Below are positions 51,261-59,793 of a DNA stretch of 64,000 nt, piece after piece (position 1 is the stretch's first letter; every line of letters starts with the position of its first letter). The DNA comes from Streptomyces xylophagus (lineage in GTDB: Bacteria > Actinomycetota > Actinomycetes > Streptomycetales > Streptomycetaceae), in assembly GCF_000716435.1 (NCBI RefSeq), contig NZ_JNWO01000007.1, forward strand, positions 62,001-126,000, given 5' to 3'. The translations under genes were made by a program, and so were the position numbers. Under the pieces are notes generated by a model. The model was not told the DNA's origin. It saw only the letters and a list, made by a program, of their open reading frames with translations, and ran no database searches.

Positions 51261-51914
51261 CTACGAGAGTTCCCTGGGCCCGTACAGGGCGGCCGGCGCA
51301 CCGGTCGCGAGGGCCCAGTAGCGGTCCCCGTACGACCAATGCCACCACTCCGTCGGGTAGTTGACCAGGCCTGCCGCGCCGAGTGCCTTGCCGAGCACGG
51401 CGCGGTGGGCCCTGGCCTCGGCGGTGATGTTGTCGGCGCCGGTGTAGCAGGCGCCGTCGCTCTGTTCCGGGTTGGCGTTCATCGGTGTGCCCAGGTCGAG
51501 TTCGCGCCCGTCGGCGTCGGCGAGGGTGAGGTCCACGGCCGCGCCGGCGGTGTGCGGGGCGATCTCGGGCGGGGACACATAGCGGCTGGCGGCGGACCGG
51601 ATCCGGTCCGCGGACCAGTCGGGGTGGGCGGCGCGCAACTCGTCGCCGTAGCCCTCGAAGTAGCGGCGCTGGAGGGTCGGTGGCCGGTATCCCTCGACGA
51701 AGAGCAGCCGCAGGCCGTCCGGCAACAGGGCTTCCGCTTCGAGGAGCCGGTCCAACACGCCCTGGCGCAGGTGGAGTTCGGCGCCGCCGTCGGAGTCCTT
51801 GTTCTTGCGGTCGTCGACCAGCAGTACGCCGCTCACGTCGACGAGCCGCTCCCCGCACTCCTCCACGGGGATGGCGGCGACCCGGGCGTCGGACATCAGG
51901 ATGATCTCACTCAT
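51261..51914 (-). CDS. VanX-like D-alanyl-D-alanine dipeptidase (M15)
   Basis: The 217-residue protein has the VanX zinc set H121 and D128 in PHTAGAAVDLTLAD, and H192 with the catalytic base E189 in EWWHWS. R77 lies in FVEGYRPPTLQ. There is no signal peptide, so it acts in the cytoplasm, on D-Ala-D-Ala or other peptidoglycan dipeptides. No vanHA genes are present, so a recycling role is more likely than glycopeptide resistance. ATG 51914 is used; an in-frame ATG at 51926 is possible. The ROK gene ends 32 bp upstream in the same direction. Confidence 0.92.
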   Translation of the reverse strand: MSEIILMSDARVAAIPVEECGERLVDVSGVLLVDDRKNKDSDGGAELHLRQGVLDRLLEAEALLPDGLRLLFVEGYRPPTLQRRYFEGYGDELRAAHPDWSADRIRSAASRYVSPPEIAPHTAGAAVDLTLADADGRELDLGTPMNANPEQSDGACYTGADNITAEARAHRAVLGKALGAAGLVNYPTEWWHWSYGDRYWALATGAPAALYGPRELS

Positions 51915-51945
51915 GGGGTTGATCATCCCCCAACTGCCCGTCCCC

Positions 51946-53235
51946 TCAGTGCGGTGCCCTCTCCTCCAGTGCCGTGCGCCAGGCGGGCGGCGGGCCTTCC
52001 GGTTCGGGCTCGGCGCGACGGCCGCCGCGGGCGAAGAAGTCGGCGAGCGGGAGGATCGCGGCGCCGACGGTGACGGCATCGGGGCCGAGCAGGCCCAGGT
52101 CGATGGTCACGCGTCCTGCGGGGTGCCACAGCGCGTACGCGGTGGCGTGGTGGCGTACGGCGGGCAGGAAGCGGGAGCCGAGCTGGAGTCCGGCCCAGCC
52201 GCCGATGAGGATGCGCTCGGGCTGGAAGAGGTTGATCAGGTCGGACAGGCCCGCGCCGAGGTATTCGGCGGTCTCCTCCAGGACGGCGAGCGCGACGGGG
52301 TCGGCCTCGGTGCCCTCGGGCGGGTAGGCGGCGACCAGCAGCGCGGTCATCGCGGTCTCCTCGTCGGTGCCCTCGGGCGGACGGCCGCCCTCCTCGCGCC
52401 AGCGGTCGAGCAGCGACTCGGCGCCCGCGTACGCCTCCAGGCAGCCGAGGGCTCCGCAGCGGCAGCGGCGCCCCCTGACCCGTACGGTCAGATGCCCCCA
52501 TTCGACGGCCCGCCCGTTCTCGACTTCCGGGGTGACGAGGCAGGCGCCGACGCCGGAGCCGAAGAGGACGACGATCGCGTTGCGCGCCCCACGACCGCCC
52601 CCGAACCACATCTCGGCCTGGCCGAGGGTCTTGGCGCCGTTGTCGATGAAGTACGGGACGGCATCGGGGAGTTGGGAGGTGGAGCGGAGCAGCTCCTCGA
52701 GGGGAACCGCGTCCCAGCCGATCGTCTGGCCGTGCACGACGGCACCATGGTCCGGGGTGTGCTCGACTATGCCGGGCACACCGATGCCGACGCCGAGGAG
52801 CTGTTCCGGGGCGATGTCGGCGGTGGCGAGAACCTCGGCTATACCTTCGCGGATGTGGCCGACGATGACCTCGACCTCGTAGCGCTGCTGCTCCAACGGG
52901 CGTTCGGCGCGGGCGAGTTCGGTGAGGGTGAGGTCGAACAGCTCGACGCGGACGCGGGTCTCGCCGACGTCGACGCCGATCATGTGGCCGCTGTGCGGGG
53001 CGACTCGGAGCAGGGTGCGGGGGCGGCCGCCGTCGGAGTCGACGCTGCCGGCCTCCTCGACCAGGCCGTCGGCGACGAGGTCCGCGACGACGTTGCTCAC
53101 CGAGCCGGAGCTGAGCCCGGTGGCCGGGCCGAGTTCGAAGCGGCTGAGAGGTCCGTCGAAGTACAGCCGTTGCAGCACGGCCGTGCGGTTGGCCCGCCTG
53201 AGGTCGCGTACCGTGCGCCCGTTCCGCCCCGCCAT
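51946..53235 (-). CDS. ROK-family transcriptional regulator
   Basis: This 429-residue regulator has an N-terminal winged helix (NRTAVLQRLYFDGPLSRFELGPATGLSSGSVSNVVADLV) and a sugar-kinase-like ROK domain (IGVDVGETRVRVELFD, GVGIGVPGIVEH, FIDNGAKTLG). The zinc site is intact: VEWGHL His and CRCGALGCLE. Repression is normally relieved by a sugar or sugar-phosphate. A ROK-type operator at 53310-53330 lies 75 bp upstream of its ATG, indicating autoregulation. GGAGGGA precedes the start. The VanX-like gene follows. Confidence 0.93.
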   Translation of the reverse strand: MAGRNGRTVRDLRRANRTAVLQRLYFDGPLSRFELGPATGLSSGSVSNVVADLVADGLVEEAGSVDSDGGRPRTLLRVAPHSGHMIGVDVGETRVRVELFDLTLTELARAERPLEQQRYEVEVIVGHIREGIAEVLATADIAPEQLLGVGIGVPGIVEHTPDHGAVVHGQTIGWDAVPLEELLRSTSQLPDAVPYFIDNGAKTLGQAEMWFGGGRGARNAIVVLFGSGVGACLVTPEVENGRAVEWGHLTVRVRGRRCRCGALGCLEAYAGAESLLDRWREEGGRPPEGTDEETAMTALLVAAYPPEGTEADPVALAVLEETAEYLGAGLSDLINLFQPERILIGGWAGLQLGSRFLPAVRHHATAYALWHPAGRVTIDLGLLGPDAVTVGAAILPLADFFARGGRRAEPEPEGPPPAWRTALEERAPH

Positions 53236-53309
53236 GTGGCTCCCTCCGAACCCTGCCCGACCTGCAAGATACTCCTGCGGTCCCGCCGGGCGCGACTTTC
53301 CCCTCCCTC

Positions 53310-53330
53310 TTAATTCACGGTCTGAACTAA
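53310..53330. promoter_or_regulatory. ROK-type operator
   Basis: TTAATTCA (53310-53317) and TGAACTAA (53323-53330) flank CGGTC. The shape TTA(G/A)TTCA-N5-TGAA(C/T)TAA is that of ROK/XylR operators, with one mismatch between arms. Confidence 0.75.
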
Positions 53331-53348
53331 GGGGCGGTGGAGTGCACA

Positions 53349-54314
53349 CTACGGGGTGGAGGCCGTCTCGTCGATCTCTCCCAGGGCGGCGAGCAGTTCG
53401 GGGCCGACCTTCTCCCGGCGCCAACGGTTCTCTTCCGCGCCGAACTCCCTGGGAACCGCTTCGGCGAGCATGATCAGGTAGAGATAGCTGCGGTACAGGG
53501 CATACCGGAGGCGGGCCGACCGGTCGAACTCGGCTCGCCCGCCCGCCTCGTGATAGCCCGCGAGGAACGAATCGTCCTTCCTGATGTCTCCGAGCAGCGC
53601 CAGGGAGACGAAGTCGGCGAGGGGGTCGCCCCAGAACATGCGCTCACCGTCGATGAGCCCGCCGATGCGGGGCGTTCCGGTCGTGCGGTCGACCAGGATG
53701 TTGCCCTGCCACAGGTCGAAGTGGACGGCGCTGGGGACGGTGACCTCGTCCAGGGCGTCGTAGGCGGCGCGGGCCGTACGGGCGATGTCGTCGGCGGGGA
53801 GTGGCAGCCAGGCCCCGTAGCGGCGGGCGTCGTCGAGGACGGCGTCGTACAGCGTGGTGAACGCGGTGCGCCAGTCGGGGGCGAGCAGGCCGAGGGCGCC
53901 GGAGGGGTAGCCGAAGCCGGGGCCGGTGATCTCGTGCAGGCGGGCGAGTTGGCGGCCCAACTCCGTGCGCAGGGCGGTCACTTCGGTGTCCGTGAGGGAG
54001 TCGTCCCAGGGTTCGCCCGGGCAGAGCGTCATCAGGAGGGTGTCGCCGTCCAGGACCACGACGCGCGGCGCCGCCACCCCGGCCTTGGCGGCGGCGCCGT
54101 AGAAGTCGGCCTCGGAGATGAGGAGTTGGCGCTCGTGTGCGAGGCCGGGGGCGGTGGGCGCGGTCTTCAGGACGTAGCGGGTGCCGTCGCTGAGGGTGAG
54201 TTCCTCGACGGTGTTGTAGGTGCCGCCGCCCAGGGGGCGGAGGTGGGCGAGGTCGCCGGGCGGGATGCCCGCCGCGCCGAGTACCTGTCGGGCTCGCTCC
54301 GAGGAGTCCGTCAC
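53349..54314 (-). CDS. APH/fructosamine-kinase-like phosphotransferase
   Basis: The 321-residue protein has the kinase-like fold of the APH family: RPLGGGTYNTVEELTLSDGTRYVLKTAP as the ATP lysine region, AVHFDLWQGNILVD as the catalytic HxDxxxxN, and GLIDGERMFWGDPLADFVSLAL as the metal Asp/Glu. It is closest to the fructosamine/aminoglycoside kinase branch; the substrate is not determined. The GTG start lies 24 bp after the BM3-like stop, so it is probably cotranscribed with it and could read through to ROK. Confidence 0.88.
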   Translation of the reverse strand: MTDSSERARQVLGAAGIPPGDLAHLRPLGGGTYNTVEELTLSDGTRYVLKTAPTAPGLAHERQLLISEADFYGAAAKAGVAAPRVVVLDGDTLLMTLCPGEPWDDSLTDTEVTALRTELGRQLARLHEITGPGFGYPSGALGLLAPDWRTAFTTLYDAVLDDARRYGAWLPLPADDIARTARAAYDALDEVTVPSAVHFDLWQGNILVDRTTGTPRIGGLIDGERMFWGDPLADFVSLALLGDIRKDDSFLAGYHEAGGRAEFDRSARLRYALYRSYLYLIMLAEAVPREFGAEENRWRREKVGPELLAALGEIDETASTP

Positions 54315-54338
54315 CGTGCGCCCACCTCTCCCTTTCGG

Positions 54339-57300
54339 TCAGCCGGCGGCGTACACGTCCTCGACGTAACGCCCGTCCGCCATCAGTGCGTTGAGCCACC
54401 GCTCGGCGGCCGTGGCGTCGGCGCCGGGCGTGCGGTCCCGGTACAGGGTACGGAACGCCTCGCGCACGCCCGGTGCCATCCGTGAGCCGTCGCCGCAGAC
54501 GTACACCCGGGCGCCCGAGTCCAGCAGGGCCCACACCTCGTCGGCCTCGGCGGCGACGCGGTGCTGGACGAAGGTCACTCCGCCCTCCGGGGCCGCGCTG
54601 AAGGCGGGTCGGAGCGAGACGGCTCCTGCGTTCTCGGCGGCGCGGAGTTCGTCGGCGTGCAGGTAGTCGGCGTCGGGGGCGTCGCAGCCGAAGTAGCAGA
54701 GGGCCGGGGCGAGTTCGGCGCCGGCGGCGAGGGCGGCCGTTCGGTCGGCGATGGTTCCGCGGAAGGGGGCGAGACCGGTACCGGCCGCGATCATCACGAC
54801 CGGGGTGGAGTCGTCGATCCGGAAGACCTCGCGGCACGGCTGGACGCGGGCGTACAGCCTGTCGCTCGGGGCGAGGGTGGCGAGGTGGCCGGAACCGGTC
54901 CCCCGGTAGACGCCCTTGCCCGAGCGGGCCGGGGCCTCCAGCAGGGAGACCATCAGGTCCGCGTGGCCGGGGTCGACGGCGGGTGAGGACGAGATCGAGT
55001 AGTGCCGGGGGCGCAGCGGGGTGAGCAGGTCGAGGAGCGTGGGCCAGTCCAGGGCGCCGCGCAGGGCCGGGTGGTCCTCGACGAGTTCGACGAAGGTGCG
55101 CGGGTCGTCGGTGAGGGCGGCCAGGGCGGTGCGCTCGGGCGGGCAGGGGTTGGCGGCGGCGAGCGCGACCAGTTGGCCGGCGGTCGGGCGGTCCTGCAAC
55201 TCGACGTAGTGGGTGAGCAGTTGGCGTACGGTCACAGGACGGTCGACGGCGAGACCGTCGCGGCGGGGGCGGGCCGGGCGGATGTCGAGGACCGTGTCGA
55301 GGTCCACGCCGAGGGCGGTGGCGGCGCGTTCCACGAGAGCCGGGGCGTTCGCGGGCAGCACGGTGAGGTGGTCGGCCGTGCGGTAACCGGTCCCATCCGG
55401 CAGGGCGACGCGGACGAAGCGCTTGCGGCGCGGGTGTCCGGGCGCGGTGAGGTCGTACGCCTCGGTGACGGTCATGGGGACGAGGCCGTGCCGTTCAGCG
55501 AGGGCGTCCAGGTGACCGCCGGTCAGGGTGCGGACCTCGTAGGCGGTGGCCGGCTCGACGGGTTCGGCGTCCGTGGCGTCGGGATCGCCGTACGTCTCCA
55601 ACAGCGCCGTGCGCAGCCGGATCGTGAACTCCCTTACCGCGCCCGTGAGATCGCCGGAGGCGTCGGCGGCGGCGCGGTCGGTCAGGCGGGTGGCACCGAG
55701 TTCGGCGAGGCGGGCGTCGACGCGGGTCGGCATGTGCTGATAGGTGGCGGCCCAGTTGCGGTCGCCGACGCCGAGGACGGCGTACGTCACGCCGTCGAGG
55801 TCGTGTGCCTCCTCCAGCCAGGCGGCGAAGGCGAGGGCGTCGTCGGTGGGACGGCCGTTGTAGGAGGCGGCGGTGATGACGACGGGTCGGTCGGTGGGCA
55901 GTCCGTCGGCGTACGCGTCCAGCGGCGCCACTTCCACCGAGCACCCCAACACACCTGCCTCATCGGCAAGTTGGGCGGCGAACTCGCGGCAGGTGCCGTA
56001 ATTGCTGCCGTGCAGGAAGAGGGCGTGGGTGCCGGGGCGGACGCGGGCGGGCAGGGTGGCCGTGTCGGCCGTAGGAGTCGCGGTGGCCTCCACGGCGCCC
56101 GGCAGCGGACTGTGCACACGGTCGGCGGGGGTGCGCGGGGTGACGGTGAGCGTGAAGCCGTCGGGCTTGAGGGTGAGGGTCTCCTTCACCGTGAGTTGGT
56201 AGTCCGCGTGGTCGTGGAGCCGGTAGCGGTGGACGAGCATCGCGAGCAGCATGGTCGCCTCGTGCAGCGCGAACTGCCGTCCGATACAGGCGCGTTCACC
56301 GGTGCCGAACGGCTTGAAGGCGTGCACGGAGCGCGCGGCTTCCGCCTCCGGGGTGAAGCGCGAGGGGTCGAACAGCTCGGGGTTGTCGCCCCAGCCGGGC
56401 TGCCGGTGCAGCATCGGGGCGACCACGGTGACGGCCTGCCCGGCGCTGAGCGGGATGCGTCCGCCGAGCAGGGTGTCCTCCAGCGCGTGCCGGCTGAACG
56501 CGGCGGCGGTGGGCCACAGTCGTAGCGCCTCGTTGAGTACTTGGCGCGTGTAGGTGAGCCGGCCGACCTCGTCGTACGTCGGCTCCGGGTCCGCCGTGTC
56601 GCCCCACAGCAAGTCCACCTCGCGCTGGACGAGTTGGAGCACCGCCGGGTGCTTGGCCAGGTAGTACAGCGCGAACGACATGGCGCCGGAGGTCGTCTCG
56701 TGGCCGGCGATCAGGAAGGTGATCACCTGGTTGCGGATATTGGCGGTGTCGAGGGTCGTGCCGTCGGCCGGGTGCTCGGCGCTGAGCATGAGCCCGAGGA
56801 GGTCCCCGGTGTCGGTCTGGTCGGTACCGGTGCGGGTGGCGATGACGTCGTCGACGACCTGGGCGAGGTGGTCGGCGTCGGCCCGGAACGCCGCGTCGGC
56901 CGCCGAATGGTCCTGGCCCGGCACGCGGGCCAGCCGGGTCATGCTCCACTCCAGGCAGCGGACCATGGACTCGACGAAGGGGTGCGGCTCGGCCCGCTCG
57001 AACGACCCGAAGTCGTAGTCGAATCCGGCGAGTCCGATGGTGTCGAGGGTCATCCGGGTCATGTCGTCGGGCACGTTGACGGCCTGCCCGTCGCGGGCGC
57101 CGCGGTCCCAGGCCTCGATGAGCCTGCGGGCCACCTTCAGCATCACGGGGTGGTAGGTGCGCATCGAGCCGAGCGCGAAGGCGGGCATCAGAATGTCGTG
57201 CGCCTTGGCCCAGTTGGGCTCGTCGTTGTACGCCGTGAAGAGTCCGTCGGCGGCGAAGGCCCGCACGTTCTCCAGGGCGGGCCCGACGTGCTTGGCGAAC

Positions 57301-57503
57301 CGCCGCTCGTCGGCGAGGTCGGTCACCAGGTCCAGATCACTGACGAACAGCGTGTCCCGCCCGTGCAACCGCCGCACGAACACCGGTCCGTGACGACGCA
57401 TCAGATCCATGATCTGCTGCATCGGGGTGCGACCGGGACCGATCGCGGTGATGTCGACGACAGGAACGTCGGGGAGAGTGGGGTGCGGCGCGGTGGGGGG
57501 CAT
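54339..57503 (-). CDS. Self-sufficient P450-reductase fusion (CYP102/BM3-like)
   Basis: The 1054-residue protein begins with a P450 domain: I-helix FLIAGHETTSG (264-273), ExxR E325-R328, and heme loop FKPFGTGERACIGRQF with Cys406. A flavodoxin-like FMN domain starts near 494 (ALFLHGSNYGTCREFAAQLADEAG). A ferredoxin-NADP+-reductase-like FAD/NADPH domain runs to the C-terminus (RHYSISSSPAVDPG, IAAGTGLAPFRGTI, VYVCGDGSRMAPGV). It should hydroxylate medium/long-chain fatty acids subterminally with NADPH alone. ATG 57503. An 18-bp palindrome lies 80 bp upstream. Confidence 0.97.
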   Translation of the reverse strand: MPPTAPHPTLPDVPVVDITAIGPGRTPMQQIMDLMRRHGPVFVRRLHGRDTLFVSDLDLVTDLADERRFAKHVGPALENVRAFAADGLFTAYNDEPNWAKAHDILMPAFALGSMRTYHPVMLKVARRLIEAWDRGARDGQAVNVPDDMTRMTLDTIGLAGFDYDFGSFERAEPHPFVESMVRCLEWSMTRLARVPGQDHSAADAAFRADADHLAQVVDDVIATRTGTDQTDTGDLLGLMLSAEHPADGTTLDTANIRNQVITFLIAGHETTSGAMSFALYYLAKHPAVLQLVQREVDLLWGDTADPEPTYDEVGRLTYTRQVLNEALRLWPTAAAFSRHALEDTLLGGRIPLSAGQAVTVVAPMLHRQPGWGDNPELFDPSRFTPEAEAARSVHAFKPFGTGERACIGRQFALHEATMLLAMLVHRYRLHDHADYQLTVKETLTLKPDGFTLTVTPRTPADRVHSPLPGAVEATATPTADTATLPARVRPGTHALFLHGSNYGTCREFAAQLADEAGVLGCSVEVAPLDAYADGLPTDRPVVITAASYNGRPTDDALAFAAWLEEAHDLDGVTYAVLGVGDRNWAATYQHMPTRVDARLAELGATRLTDRAAADASGDLTGAVREFTIRLRTALLETYGDPDATDAEPVEPATAYEVRTLTGGHLDALAERHGLVPMTVTEAYDLTAPGHPRRKRFVRVALPDGTGYRTADHLTVLPANAPALVERAATALGVDLDTVLDIRPARPRRDGLAVDRPVTVRQLLTHYVELQDRPTAGQLVALAAANPCPPERTALAALTDDPRTFVELVEDHPALRGALDWPTLLDLLTPLRPRHYSISSSPAVDPGHADLMVSLLEAPARSGKGVYRGTGSGHLATLAPSDRLYARVQPCREVFRIDDSTPVVMIAAGTGLAPFRGTIADRTAALAAGAELAPALCYFGCDAPDADYLHADELRAAENAGAVSLRPAFSAAPEGGVTFVQHRVAAEADEVWALLDSGARVYVCGDGSRMAPGVREAFRTLYRDRTPGADATAAERWLNALMADGRYVEDVYAAG

Positions 57504-57582
57504 GGCGCGACAACTGCCTTTCGCGGTACGGAAGTACTGCGTTCCAGCGTGCTCGCCCCACCCCGGCGGCCCGCGCCGCGCG

Positions 57583-57600
57583 ACTACACGATCGTGTAGT
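57583..57600. promoter_or_regulatory. 18-bp palindrome upstream of the BM3-like gene
   Basis: ACTACACGATCGTGTAGT is perfectly palindromic, the usual form of a TetR-family operator. It lies 80 bp upstream of the BM3-like start and 97 bp before the DUF6234-like gene. No TetR gene is adjacent. Confidence 0.75.
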
Positions 57601-57696
57601 GAAAAGCACCGATGGCGTCTTGCGCCGAGAACTCCGTCCGGCTAATGAGTGCGCGTACTCATGCGCACCTCGTGACCGGTCCGGCAGGGTGTGGTC

Positions 57697-58128
57697 ATGA
57701 CGGACGCGTTTCCCGAACATCCGCCTCTGCGCCGCGGACGGCCATGGTCCAGCAGGACGTCCCGCGGCGCGGACATCGTCGTCGCCGTCTTCCTGTTCAT
57801 CGGCGAGGCCGCCGTCTACATGGGGATGACGTTCACCTACGGCCTGGAGGGATGGGCCGCACAGGGGGGCCCGGCCGGGCTCGACGCGGCGAGGCTCGCG
57901 GACATCGCCTGGATGGAAGGCTTCCTCTGCGTCCTGCTCGCCTTCGCCGCGCTCGCGCTGCTGTCCCGCGCGCCCTGGACGGTGGTGTCGCAGCTCGTCG
58001 TCGCCGGCATCGTCGCCGTGCTGCTCGTGAGCGCACAGCACGACTACGACCGCGCTCATCCCGCCCCCGCGCCCACGCCGCGCGCCGGCTACTCGCCCTG
58101 TTACAGCGGCAGCGGGACCTGCGACTGA
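57697..58128 (+). CDS. DUF6234-like small membrane protein
   Basis: The 143-residue protein has three hydrophobic helices (ADIVVAVFLFIGEAAVYMGMTF, WMEGFLCVLLAFAALALLS, VVSQLVVAGIVAVLLVSA). A cytoplasmic-type basic N-terminus and a C-terminal Cys pair (YSPCYSGSGTCD) complete it. I recognise it as a Streptomyces-type membrane family (DUF6234-like) of unknown function; the name is tentative. AGGG precedes ATG 57697. Divergent from the BM3-like gene. Confidence 0.75.
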   Translation: MTDAFPEHPPLRRGRPWSSRTSRGADIVVAVFLFIGEAAVYMGMTFTYGLEGWAAQGGPAGLDAARLADIAWMEGFLCVLLAFAALALLSRAPWTVVSQLVVAGIVAVLLVSAQHDYDRAHPAPAPTPRAGYSPCYSGSGTCD

Positions 58129-58183
58129 ACCGCCCCGTCCCGGCCGTTTCGCTCTGATCACCTCGCGTGGTTGTGTAGGGCCG

Positions 58184-58843
58184 GTGGACTGGGACCGTCG
58201 GGAGGGCGTGGTGTGGCGCAACCGTGCCCTGATGCTCTTCGACCGGGTGTCGGTGCCGGTCGCGGTGTGTGATGTGTACGGCTCGGTGCAGGTCGCCAAT
58301 CCCGCGATGGCGGCGGAGTGCGGTACGACACCGGGGCGGCTGCGCGGCCAGGACGTGCTCGACCTGTTCCAGCCGCAGGAGTCGATACAGGTGGAGCGGA
58401 TCGCGCAGGCACTGCGACTGCGGCACCGGTCGCGGTACCAGGTGTCGGTGCGGTGGCGGGCCCCGGACGGCGCCGAGCGGTACGGGGAGCTGACGGCCGA
58501 CCCGGTCAGCGACACCGTGGAGGACACACCGGCGCTGCTGGTCATGCTGCGCGTACAGGGCGAGGGCGAGCCCCGCGGCGACAGGCCGGGCGAGGACACC
58601 CCCGCGCAGGTCACACCGATCGAGGCCCGCATCCTGGCCCTGCTCGCCGGCGGCGCCACCACCGCCCACGCGGCCCGCGAGACCGGCCTCTCGACGGACG
58701 GCGTGACCTATCACCTACGGCGCCTCTCGGCCCGGTGGAACGCGGCGAACCGTACGGAACTGGTGGCCCGCGCCTACGCAGTTGGAGTGCTCGCTCCCGG
58801 GGTGTGGCCGCCGACACCTGCCCCGGTCGCCGACTCGATGTAG
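58184..58843 (+). CDS. PAS-LuxR-type transcriptional regulator
   Basis: The 219-residue protein has an N-terminal PAS domain (RNRALMLFDRVSVPVAVCDVYGSVQVANPAMAAECG, YQVSVRWRAPDGAERYGEL) and a C-terminal LuxR/GerE-type HTH (PIEARILALLAGGATTAHAARETGLSTDGVTYHLRRLSARWNAANRTELVARAYAVGVL). It resembles the PAS-LuxR group of streptomycete regulators (PimM-like in architecture). No obvious pathway gene follows. GTG 58184 is preceded by TAGGG. Its 3' end overlaps the facing DUF3626 gene by 70 bp. Confidence 0.85.
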   Translation: MDWDRREGVVWRNRALMLFDRVSVPVAVCDVYGSVQVANPAMAAECGTTPGRLRGQDVLDLFQPQESIQVERIAQALRLRHRSRYQVSVRWRAPDGAERYGELTADPVSDTVEDTPALLVMLRVQGEGEPRGDRPGEDTPAQVTPIEARILALLAGGATTAHAARETGLSTDGVTYHLRRLSARWNAANRTELVARAYAVGVLAPGVWPPTPAPVADSM

Positions 58844-59703
58844 GCCGTCCCTGCTCCCTCCGGCGCCCCGAAGCGGGCGAGCGTGTGCCACACCATCTTC
58901 AGGTCCTGGAGTTCGTAGCGGCCGGTGCGGGCCGCGTCGCCGATGCCCCTCGGGTCGACGACACCGCGCTCGGCGATCCGGGCGCCGAGGTCGGCGAACT
59001 CCTCGCCCCGGTAGTCCGCGTGCCGCCGCAGCTCCGTCACGGTGAGCCGGTAGCCGGGGTGCCACTCAACGGGGAAGGGCAGGCGTCGGGCGGCGGTCTC
59101 GACGGGGGTGCCGCGGTAGCTCGCGTCCAGGACGAGGGCCTCCACGTCCCGGGCGAGGACGACTCCGCCGTGCACCTGTGTCTCGATGTAGTCGTTCAGG
59201 GCGTCCTGTTCGTCGGCCTCGGCGAGGGCGATGAGGGACATGCCGGCGGCGACGCCGAAGTCGGTCGGTTCGGCCGCGCTGTCGGGGTAGCAGAAGGTGG
59301 CACGGGCCAGCGTCCCGGCGCCGAGCCGGAGATGCGAGGAGCCGAACCGCGGGGCCGCGCCGACCACTTGGCGTCGGAAGTCCAACGCGCCGTACACCGG
59401 TCGCTCGGCCGCGGGCGCGTCGTCGTAGGCACCCGCGAAGATCCGGCTCTCCCAGCGCCAGCGGTCGCCGCCGGGGTGGGCGGTGAGGCCGCCGTTGCTG
59501 GTGCCGGTGACGAACTGCGAGTGGTACGTCCCGTCCTCAGCCAGCGCGTCGAGGATCGGGCGACCGGCCGCCGTACGGTCGGGGTGGAAGTTCAGCGTGA
59601 TGCGCAGCCCTGGATCGATGGCCGGGCCCGAGGAGCGTTCCGCCACAAGTCGCAACGCCCGTGCCTGGCGCGTCCCGAAGCTCCCGACGCCTCCGAAATC
59701 CAT
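58774..59703 (-). CDS. DUF3626 protein
   Basis: The 309-residue protein has RITLNFHPDRTAAGRPILDALAEDGTYHSQFVTGTSNGGLTAHPGGDRWRWESRIFAGAY and YGALDFRRQVVGAAPRFGSSHLRL, hallmarks of DUF3626, which is found in actinobacteria and some phages. The His/Asp-rich conserved stretches suggest a metal-dependent or ADP-ribosyltransferase-like role, but none is established. Its last 23 codons overlap the facing regulator. It is divergent from the FBP gene, with a palindrome in between. Confidence 0.85.
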   Translation of the reverse strand: MDFGGVGSFGTRQARALRLVAERSSGPAIDPGLRITLNFHPDRTAAGRPILDALAEDGTYHSQFVTGTSNGGLTAHPGGDRWRWESRIFAGAYDDAPAAERPVYGALDFRRQVVGAAPRFGSSHLRLGAGTLARATFCYPDSAAEPTDFGVAAGMSLIALAEADEQDALNDYIETQVHGGVVLARDVEALVLDASYRGTPVETAARRLPFPVEWHPGYRLTVTELRRHADYRGEEFADLGARIAERGVVDPRGIGDAARTGRYELQDLKMVWHTLARFGAPEGAGTAYIESATGAGVGGHTPGASTPTA

Positions 59704-59740
59704 TGGCTCCCCAGCCGCTCGCCTTACTACCCTGGATCAA

Positions 59741-59759
59741 AACCTAGACCCCCTAGGTT
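59741..59759. promoter_or_regulatory. AACCTAG/CTAGGTT palindrome before the FBP gene
   Basis: AACCTAG (59741-59747) and CTAGGTT (59753-59759) are perfect arms around ACCCC, 34 bp before the FBP-gene start and 38 bp from the DUF3626 start. It is likely a shared operator. Confidence 0.6.
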
Positions 59760-59793
59760 CAGGAAACAGGCATCGCCCCAGGAGTCCCCTCCC

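Noticed and set aside
55002..56525. A 507-codon plus-strand open frame inside the BM3-like gene
   Set aside because: It is antisense to an unbroken P450-reductase fusion and has a Gly/Val/Arg-rich composition typical of GC-rich shadow frames.
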